Assembly (NCBI GenBank): GCA_036583965.1
Contig: JAZBQD010000021.1
Location: forward strand, 19,754,771 to 19,818,770
Direction of reading: 5' to 3'
Source: Prunella strophiata
Lineage: Eukaryota > Chordata > Aves > Passeriformes > Prunellidae
Length of the DNA: 64,000 bases
Positions 56,703 through 64,000 of the stretch are shown piece by piece. The notes under the pieces are model-generated. The model worked only from the letters and a program-made list of their open reading frames with translations. It searched no databases and was not told the DNA's origin. Made by a program: the position numbers and the translations under genes. Each line of letters starts with the position of its first letter. The first letter of the stretch is position 1.

Positions 56703-58178
56703 TGAGGACGAATGCTGTAAACACTGGGGTGTGTTTCTGTTGGAAACCGTTCCAAACCCTGGTTTTCCAACCTCTGGGGTCACAGCACCTCAAGGTGCTT
56801 TTCCCATTCCTTGTTCCCACTTTGTCTGTGGGCACTGCCTGTATCCACTGCTGGGATGGGAACTGTCACCATAACCTTGGGTCATTTATGGATCCAGCTT
56901 CAGCTGTTAAATCCCTCTTTTGGAAATTAGTAGAATTCCCTCCTGGCATGAAGGCTTGGCACTGGTCTGTCCTTTTTGGATAATTCCCTTTTTGGATAAT
57001 TCCCTTTGATGTCCATGAACACTGAGAGCTTGGGATCTCCTCCCTGCTGAGCTGCCACGCTCTGCCAGGGGAATGTGGGGCTGACAGTTCTCTGCAAATT
57101 CATTCCTTCTGCTCCAGGTTCCTTTTGGATCATCCGAAATTCGTGTTACTTGCGGGAATTGTTAATTTGCCTAAGCTTTGGGAGATGTTAGGGAAGGGCT
57201 CGTTAGTGGTAGACACTGTTATTAATTCCCTCAAATTTGGGTTGTTGTTGTTTTGTCTGAGGGCAGGATTGTGATTCCTGGGAGGAGCACAGTTAGTGGG
57301 GTTGTGGTCAGGGCTGTAAAGGCTGGATGTGCTCAGGAACATATGGGGAAAGTGGAGGGGAGGGGGGTTTGCCTCATTTGCCAATTAGTAAAACGTCTCT
57401 GTGGATATTTCTGGAATGTTTATGCTTTTGCTCTTCCGAGTTTAGATGAAGGATGGGAAACATCCCGGGCCAGTTGCTTTGGAGCCATTAGAAAGGAGTG
57501 GAAATGAGGGGGGATAAAAAGATCAAGTGTGTCGAGTGCTACTTGTTCTAAATCCTTCACTCCTCGAGTATCCAGACCCTGGATACTTGATCCAGGCACT
57601 TAATTCTCTTATTTTTTTATTTATTTGTTTATTTATTTATTTATTGCCTTCCTGCTGCTTTTCTCAGGCTGCAACTTTAAGGACAGAGGTGTCCCAAAGA
57701 AAAGAAAAAAAAAATTAAATCTCTTGCTCAGCAAGTTAAGGGAGGTGGGATTCCATATCCCAGGTCAACTTCTTATCCCTCAGGATCAATTCAGCTCCTG
57801 GGAACTCTTGCTGGGATTCCCCTGGTTCTGTGGTACCCAAGATGTGCTTCAGGCCTCTCTCCTACTTGAAGATTTTGGTGTGGGGTTCATTGAGCTTGAG
57901 GTCCCCATGTTTCAGGAAGGTGGGATCCTTCCTAGGGATGGACCAGGAGCTGTGCCTTGATCCACAGCCTCCATTGGTGATTCCCAATGTCCCTGTCCTG
58001 TGGCAGCTCCCTGGAACCAGCACGGACTCCCCTGGACTCTCTCAGTTCCCCCTCCTTGAAACCCCTCTGAATTTCCACCCAAATGTATTTTGGTTTTTCT
58101 CCTCTCCTGCACTGTTGGATTGTCTTGTTTGGGCTGTGAAAAACTCCAGATTATCTCCATCTAAGGAATAAAATGGAC
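56703..58178. other. Unique non-coding DNA with small simple repeats
   Basis: TTTTTGGATAATTCCC is repeated twice at about 56977-57009. A (TTTA)n tract lies at 57610-57645 and an A10 run near 57706. Nothing else recognised. Confidence 0.45.
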
Positions 58179-58366
58179 AGAATTTTTCTCTGTGAGGATG
58201 GGGAGGTACAGGGTGCTCAGAGAAGCTGTGGCTGCCCCTGGACCCCTGGAGGTGCCCAATGCCAGGTTGGACAGGGCTTGGAGCACCCTGGGATGGTGGA
58301 AGGTGTCAGGGTTGGAATGTGGATGATCTTTAAGGCCCTTCCAACCCAAACCATTCCATGATTCCA
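58179..58366 (+). mobile_element. CR1 LINE, 3' end fragment of about 190 bp
   Basis: Sense orientation: CAGAATTTTTCTCTGTGAGG, CAGAGAAGCTGTGGCTGCCC, CTGGACCCCTGGAGGTGCCC, GGTTGGACAGGGCTTGGAGC, ACCCTGGGATGGTGGAAGGT and CCAACCCAAACCATTCCATG, with the terminal ATTCC. The CCTGCCCATGGC block is deleted between GGTGTC and AGGGTTGGAATG. Apart from that it is one of the best preserved copies. Confidence 0.94.
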
Positions 58367-59955
58367 TAAATCCAATCATAGTTGAAAAGCCCCTGAGGTG
58401 CTGAGGAGCTCTGGGAGCTGTGCTGGCCCTGGACAATTGGAAAATGAGCCCATTTTCCTTGGATTTCCTTTGTTGTTGTCCCAGACATGCATTCACTGAG
58501 ACTTTTCAGGAATGTGACACTGCCATGGAGCTGATTCCTTGCTTAGGCTGTGGTGGTGATGCACAGGGATGTGGAACAGATTTATTCCTTCCCTCTGGAG
58601 TTTGCTGTTGCATCTTTCCTCAGCTGTGATCTTTTCCTTCTGGTCTTTCCCTCACCAGCCACATCCCTGCCCTCTGCTCCACATTTTTTAAGGCTGGAAA
58701 AGCCCAAAGAGGTGATTTATTGTCCTGTGCAGACAGGATTGCATCTCATTACCTCCCACTTGGAAGTGATTTTTCCACTTGATGTCCTTGAGCTGTTGCA
58801 CAACCCCCCTGGCAAAGGCACGGTGCTGGGCAGGGCTGAGGGATGTGCTGGGAATTCCTGCTGGGAGCAGCCTTTGGAGCCTCCTGAGGACCAGAATGGG
58901 TTTTGTGGGAAAAGAGGGGGAAATGGAGCTGGGTTAGGGTTGGTTATTTCTGTACCATGAGAATTTTGGGGGTTGCTGACACCGTGTCCCCCTGTAAAAT
59001 GTGTCCTTTGGGGACAGAGGAGGGAAAATCCATAGGGAATGAGGCATCATTTGTGGGGGAATGCCATCCCAACCAAGCTAAGCCTGAGCCTGAGATCATT
59101 TTCCACGATTCCCTCCACGGGCTGGCGTCACAGTCACCAGTTGGGCCTGTCAGGAATGATTTAAACCCAGCCCAAACACTGGCAGGATCCAAAACTGCGA
59201 CGGGAACCACGGGGAAAGGCAGGAAGGGGATGCTCTGCCTCTGGCAAGCCCTGCTCCATGCTGGCTCCTGCTTTGCATTAAGCTGGGACTTACAAAACCA
59301 AACAAACAACTCTCCCTGCTGAGGGGAGCAGAGGGGAGGGCTGTGTCTCGGAGTCGGGGTTTTCAGGGATCACGGTCCATGGAAAAGTTGAGCTGCTCCA
59401 ACATGGTTTGTGTTAAATGTTCTTTTCATCCCGTGCAGGAGCCACGGATGTGCAGGGAGCTCATCACACCACGCTGGGTTTGTTCCCTTTTTTTAAATTT
59501 ATATCTCATTTTTTAGGGGTTAAGGTTTTGGGGTTTGGAAGGGAAGAATTCTTATGATGGTTACAACTGCTTCTTCCTTGGAATTTCTCCTAAATCCCAC
59601 TCAGAAATGCATGTGGAAGAATCCAATGGTTGAAAGCAAAGCAAACCATTTGTAGCAATCCAAGATGAATTTGTAACATTTTTTAACGAGCTGAAAATTT
59701 GGAGGGCAATGATTTCCAGTCGCTCAACATTTTTGAGAGGATGATTTCAAGAGGTTGTCAACAAATAGTAGCTCTTGTCTTGGTCTTGCATTCCCAATGG
59801 GAATTTCCAGTCCCAAAAACTTGAGATGTGATTCAGTCCAAGCTTTAATTTTCTGGTGCTTTCTGTGTTTAAGACAAGGCGTTTCTGGAGTCCCACCACA
59901 ATTGTTCTCCCATTAGCAGTGAAACCAAATTCCTTCTCTGGGACAGCCAAACGTG
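58367..59955. other. Unique non-coding DNA
   Basis: No exon or repeat recognised. 59480-59760 is AT-rich. Confidence 0.4.
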
Positions 59956-60590
59956 GGGATGTGGGACTGGGAATGGGTGTGGGACTGGGAATGGGAATGG
60001 GAATGGGTGTGGGACTGGGAATGGATTTGAGATTGGAAATGGATTTGGGACTGGAAATGGGAATGGGACTGGGAATGGGTGTGAGATCAGGAATGGGTGG
60101 GGATTGGGAATGGATTTGGGACTGGGAATGGGTGTGGAACTGGCAATGGATGTGGGATTTGGACTGGGAATGGGTGTGGGATTGGGAATGGGTGTGGGAC
60201 TGGGAATGGATGTGAGGCTAGGAATGGATTTGGGACTGGGAATGGATGTGGGACTGGGAATGAATGTGGTATTGGGAGTGGGATTGGGAATGGGTGTGAG
60301 ACTAGGAATGGATTTGGGACTGGGAATGGATTTGAGACTGGGAATGGGTGTGGGGTTGGGAATGGGTGTGGGACTGGGAACGGATGTGAGGCTAGGAATG
60401 GATTTGGGACTGGGAATGGATGTGGGACTGGGAATGGATTTGGGACTGGGAATGGGTGTGGGACTGGGAATGGGTGTGGGACTGGGAATGGATTTGGGAC
60501 TGGGAATGGATGTGGGACTGGGAATGGATTTGGGACTGGGAATGGGTGTGGGATTGGCAATGGGTGTAGGATTGTCAATGGGGGTGTTGG
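59956..60590. repeat. Satellite of an 18-bp unit, about 35 copies
   Basis: The unit GGACTGGGAATGGGTGTG and variants (GGATTTGGG, GGATGTGGG, GAGGCTAGG, GATTGGG) repeat head to tail for about 635 bp. Higher-order groups such as AATGGATTTGGGACTGGG alternate with GGGTGTGGGACTGGG. Since 18 is a multiple of three and the unit has no stop in any frame of either strand, long open frames occur on both strands: plus-strand hexapeptides of the GLGMGV and GTGNGC types (up to 212 codons) and a minus-strand Pro-rich NPFPVPHPFPVP type (189 codons). These are by-products of periodicity unless shown otherwise. Confidence 0.96.
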
Positions 60591-61729
60591 TGGTTTTGGT
60601 GGTGAGGGTGGTGTGAGCTCAGGTTGGATTGAGTTTGGTCCCACCTCAGTTGACACTGAGGCAGAGTCATGGGGCAGAACTGGAGCAAAAGCAGTTTGTA
60701 GATCCCCCAGATTTTGGGATTTGGGAAGAGAATGAAGAGCTGGGGGTTGGAGTTGTCTCCCTCTCCATTTGCAGGGTTTTGGTGCCTGCCCAGTGGGATG
60801 AGCTGAGTGTGGGCAGCCCAGGTTTGCAGCTCCCCAGCATCAGCTCCAGCTCATAAATCTCGGGCTCAGCAGGGAGCACTTGTGCCATGAACTAATCAGG
60901 GACAGGTTCAAATCCCACAAACACCCTCCCCCTCATTAGGGACCCCTCAGGATCCCAAAATTCCTCATTAACAGGGAGCAGGTCCTCGGGACTGTGCTGC
61001 AGCACAAGGGGGCAGGAATTCCTGCCACTCCTTTGTGCCCTAATAATGATTTAAATGGCAATTAGCTGGGCCAGTGCTGTGTCCACAGCCAGGACCACAA
61101 AGCCAAGGCGTGGAGATGAATTGGTATTTGCCATGGAAGTGAGGAATTTGGAAGGTTTTGTGTGAGGAGGAGCTGCTTCCCTTTCTCATCACCTGCCCTG
61201 CTGCTGTGTTGATTTAGTGCTGCTCTTCTCCCTTTTTCCAAAATCCCTTTCCCACCTCCCTTTTGGGTACATTCCCTTCCACTTATTCCATGTTGTCCTC
61301 AAGGGCTTCAGTGCTGCAGCCCTGGGTTTTAAAGGATTTGGGTGGAAATGGAGTCAGGTCACATTTTACAGCAGAAAATGGGGTTTGTGCCCAGTGGTGT
61401 CACTGTGGGACGTGGAGCTGCCAGGCAGCAATTCCTGGTGCAGGAATTAGGCTGAGGCAGGTCCTCTAGGCCCAGCCTTCTGCCCAGGCTTGTCCTGCTG
61501 AGCACACTCAGGGTTTGTGCAGGGAGCAGAAAGCTCCAGCAGCATTCCTGGGATGCCATCCACGGAGGGATGTGCAGAGGGGCAGAGCCTCTGTGTTTGC
61601 CCAGGTTGTGGCAGTGGCAGCAACACAACAAATTCCTTTAAAAAGTGGGATTGTGGAGGGGTAAAACATGCAGCTGGAGCCCCTTCCAGATGTGTGAGGA
61701 GGAGAGGCATGCAAAGTGCCTTAAAATAG
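60591..61729. other. Unique non-coding DNA
   Basis: Nothing recognised between the 18-bp satellite and the duplicated segment. Confidence 0.4.
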
Positions 61730-61790
61730 CCATTTAAATACCATTTAAATAGCATTTAAACACCATTAAATACCATTTAAATTCCATTTA
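61730..61790. repeat. CCATTTAAATA repeat, 5-6 imperfect units
   Basis: Units are CCATTTAAATA, the same again, GCATTTAAACA, a unit missing one T, then CCATTTAAATT and a partial. This is the short, diverged version of the array that appears as 13 near-perfect units at 63190. Confidence 0.9.
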
Positions 61791-62383
61791 TTCCCCAGTG
61801 CTGGGGCTCACCCCAAAAGACCCTTTAACACTTCCACCCAGATGTGTTTGGGTGCTGATGGGTCCCCACTCATCTGCTCTAAAAGCCAAAACTCTCTCAC
61901 AGCTGCTTGAAAAATCAAGAAGGACATTTTGTAGCAGGAATAATAACCTTGAAGGAAGGAATCCCTGGTGGGTTTTCCCAACCTTTTCTGCTTAATGAAC
62001 CAACTGATTGAGCCTGTGGGGTTGAAATAATCCTTCCAAGGACCTTGGAGCCGTCCCATTAAGTCGGGGGAAAGATTTTACAGCACAATTTTTGTTAATG
62101 AACCCAGACTTTGTTGTCAGAGGGAGAATTGGGGCTTTCTCCAAACTGACTTCAGGTGCAGGTGAAGAAATTTAATTTCTTGCCCTGCACTTTCAGCTGA
62201 CACCTCATCATCAGTAAAAGTTGTAATGTTTCTTTCTCTTCTTTCCTTATGGACTGAGGGACAATGGAGAGGTTTGTGGGAGGAAAATCCCCCGAGCCCT
62301 GTTTAATGCAAGGATAACTCCTCCTTCAGCTCAGGAAATCCCTCAGCTGCTGACTGTTTTAGGCTGAGGGAGAAAAAAAAAAA
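61791..62383. repeat. Duplicated 0.6-kb segment, copy A
   Basis: The segment from CCCAGTGCTGGGGCTCACCC to GGCTGAGGGAG plus an A11 run is repeated about 1546 bp downstream. It carries no gene or known mobile element. The A run at its end is 11 bases (62373-62383), followed by TCACAGTG and then unique sequence. I take this as the reliable copy because runs of one base are consistently longer here than in copy B. Confidence 0.93.
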
Positions 62384-63189
62384 TCACAGTGTGTTTATGG
62401 TATTCTTAAACCTTTCCTTAAAATCTGCCTTTGGCCACTTCTAGGGACAAAAATCTGAGCTGGATGGACCTTGGAAAGTCATTATCACCCTCGGTGTCGT
62501 CAGGGTGCTGCTGTGTGTAATTAATGCTGGGGAAGTGTTGAGGGATGGCTGCACAGAGGGGGTTTTGTTGTCATTATCCTCACCCTGCTTTCCTTCCCAC
62601 CTTTCCTCGGCTGCTCCCTGGCTTTTCCTCCAGCTGTGGTTCCTCCAGCCTTTCTCAAGAGGTCAGTCTTGGCTGGCTTTTGTGGGTTTGCTCTCCCACC
62701 TTGCACTCCTGAGGGTGGAATTTCTTTCCCCCTGGATACCAGAGCAGGGTGAGCTCCATCGTGGAGCACAGCAAATCTTCCCCACATTTCCAGAGGAAGG
62801 GTTTCCTATCTGTGTGCCCTTTAATGTTGCTGATCCTCTCCCAAATCCAAGGAAAGGGAATTCAGTGAATAATTTTGTGTGGAAGGAACTGACTCGTATC
62901 AGGGACCCCACAGATCTGAGTGGGGGCAAAGCACTGGTGGGATTTGAGTTCCCTGAAAATTTAAAAGCTCTTGATCCACTTCAACCTTTGGAATACCTGC
63001 AGATCTCCTTCACTCCTCACCAGAGATGCCTCTAAAAATACAAATTAGGATCTGAGTTCAAAATCCTTCCCTTGTTGTGAAAGCCAAGGACAAAACTCCC
63101 CTTTCCTTCAGTGGGACCAGGATTCCCAGCCCTGCCAAAGCCTGCTTGACCTTGGAGCAGCCAGGGAATGAGGAAAGTGCTCACAAGGG
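62384..63189. other. Unique DNA between the duplicate copies
   Basis: About 806 bp with no repeat. A forward frame of 176 codons (62505-63035) spans most of it. Its translation begins with a Leu-rich hydrophobic stretch and then a more polar part, but I recognise no family and see no splice signals that would make it an exon. Confidence 0.4.
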
Positions 63190-63332
63190 ACCATTTAAAT
63201 ACCATTTAAATACCATTTAAATACCATTTAAATACCATTTAAATACCATTTAAATACCATTTAAATACCATTTAAATACCATTTAAATACCATTTAAATA
63301 CCATTTAAATACCATTTAAATACCATTTAAAT
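63190..63332. repeat. ACCATTTAAAT array, 13 units of 11 bp
   Basis: Exactly 143 bp, that is 13 units of 11 bp, practically without variation. It occupies the same place relative to copy B as the diverged 5-6 units do relative to copy A. The TTTAAA core is palindromic, so strands could fold on themselves, which also makes such arrays hard to assemble. Confidence 0.95.
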
Positions 63333-63914
63333 CCTTTATCCCAGTGCTGGGCTCACCCCAAAAGACCCTTTAAACACTTCCACCCAGATGTGTTTGGGTG
63401 CTGATGGGTCCCCACTCATCTGCTCTAAAGCCAAACTCCTCACAGCTGCTTGAAAAATCAAGAAGGACATTTTTACGGAGGCAGGAATAATAACCTGGAA
63501 GGAAGGAATCCCTGGTGGGTTTTCCCAACCTTTCTGCTTAATGAACCAATGATTGAGCCTGTGGGGTTGAAATAATCCTTCCAAGGACCTTGGAGCCGTC
63601 CCATTAAGTCGGGGGAAAGATTTTACAGCACAATTTTTGTTAATGAACCCAGACTTTGTTGTCAGAGGGAGAATTGGGGCTTTCTCCAAACTGACTTCAG
63701 GTGCAGGTGAAGAAATTTAATTTCTGCCCTGCACTTTCAGCTGACACCTCATCATCAGTAAAAGTTGTAATGTTTCTTTCTCTTCTTCCTTATGGACTGA
63801 GGGACAATGGAGAGGTTTGTGGGAGGAAAATCCCCGAGCCCTGTTTAATGCAAGGATAACTCCTCCTTCAGCTCAGGAAATCCCTCAGCTGCTGACTGTT
63901 TTAGGCTGAGGGAG
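63333..63914. repeat. Duplicated 0.6-kb segment, copy B (suspect sequence)
   Basis: Matches copy A in order and orientation. Differences are nearly all missing or added single bases in short runs: GGGG to GGG, AAAA to AAA, TTTT to TTT, CCCCC to CCCC, CTTG to CTG, plus one garbled spot near 63471-63483. Between these the match is exact for up to about 180 bp. True old duplications show substitutions instead, as the 8011/8221 pair does. The segment therefore looks like low-accuracy sequence of the same locus. Confidence 0.9.

Positions 63915-64000
<86 letters not shown>
63915..64000. repeat. Run of 86 A at the window edge
   Basis: The final 86 bases are all A and may continue beyond the window. 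Copy A has only 11 A at the equivalent place. No LINE or SINE 3' end precedes it, so it is not a retrotransposon tail that I can identify. A sequencing or gap-filling artefact is the simplest reading. Confidence 0.95.

Noticed and set aside
60087..60735. Gly-rich (plus) and Pro-rich (minus) repeat proteins of 189-212 codons
   Set aside because: They are translations of an 18-bp satellite with no stop in any frame. Collagen-like or extensin-like resemblance comes from the period, not from a gene.
62505..63035. Forward frame of 176 codons with a Leu-rich start
   Set aside because: No family recognised, no splice-site pair that would frame it, and it sits between the two copies of a suspect duplication.
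63190..63332. Regular array that might suggest a CRISPR
   Set aside because: The units are contiguous 11-mers with no spacers, and the surroundings are vertebrate, so it is a satellite. The same applies to the arrays at 9637, 36635, 53186 and 59956.
1..64000. Endogenous retrovirus or LTR element
   Set aside because: I looked for paired terminal repeats with TG...CA ends, a primer-binding site and gag/pol-like peptides and saw none I could support. Diverged solo LTRs cannot be excluded without a repeat library.

Overview
This window looks like non-coding nuclear DNA of a bird, most likely a songbird (passerine). Two things point there. It carries 26 fragments of CR1, the dominant avian LINE; nearly all are 5'-truncated pieces of its 3' end, and together they cover roughly 4.6 kb (about 7% by my boundaries). 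It also has one degraded SINE at 13491-13606 with a tRNA-Ile-like head and a CR1-like tail, the architecture of TguSINE1, a passerine family. I see no operons, ribosome sites or bacterial-style genes. The many open frames are short, overlapping, present on both strands and without recognisable domains, as expected of stop-poor spacer or intron DNA. I cannot name a host gene. The only exon-like object I would defend weakly is a 54-bp piece at 3198-3251 between good splice-site sequences.

Layout. 1-9 kb: unique spacer, CR1 fragments, a 104-bp minisatellite (3419-4040), a CpG-rich patch (4047-4725), a 41-bp minisatellite (6996-7183) and an old 210-bp tandem duplication (8011-8416). 9-19 kb: an 11-bp satellite (9637-9803), small CR1 tails, the SINE, and long unique stretches. 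19-36 kb: a second CpG-rich patch (19180-19580), then mostly unique DNA with scattered CR1. 36-43 kb: a GGATGGAGCT-type minisatellite (36635-37093) and unique DNA. 43-50 kb: the densest CR1 cluster. It includes the longest copy (45863-46608), which still shows the broken end of its ORF2 reading frame and its 3' octamer tail, and two diverged duplicates of one 320-330 bp segment (44202-44530 and 46992-47312). 50-61 kb: unique DNA, a repeat built on GGATC...CTTTGGG (53186-53403) and a large 18-bp satellite (59956-60590).

The right end is the most informative part technically. About 0.65 kb at 61730-62383 recurs at 63190-63914, and the two copies differ almost only by one-base insertions and deletions in short runs of one base. 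The window then ends in 86 consecutive A. That pattern looks like unpolished long-read or gap-filling sequence, so I read this end as a probable assembly artefact rather than biology.

I did not find a new gene system. The most useful observations are the suspect right end, the SINE, the several independent tandem arrays (two of which are open in all three frames of at least one strand without being genes), the duplicated CR1-containing segment and the two CpG-rich patches that could be promoters or enhancers.
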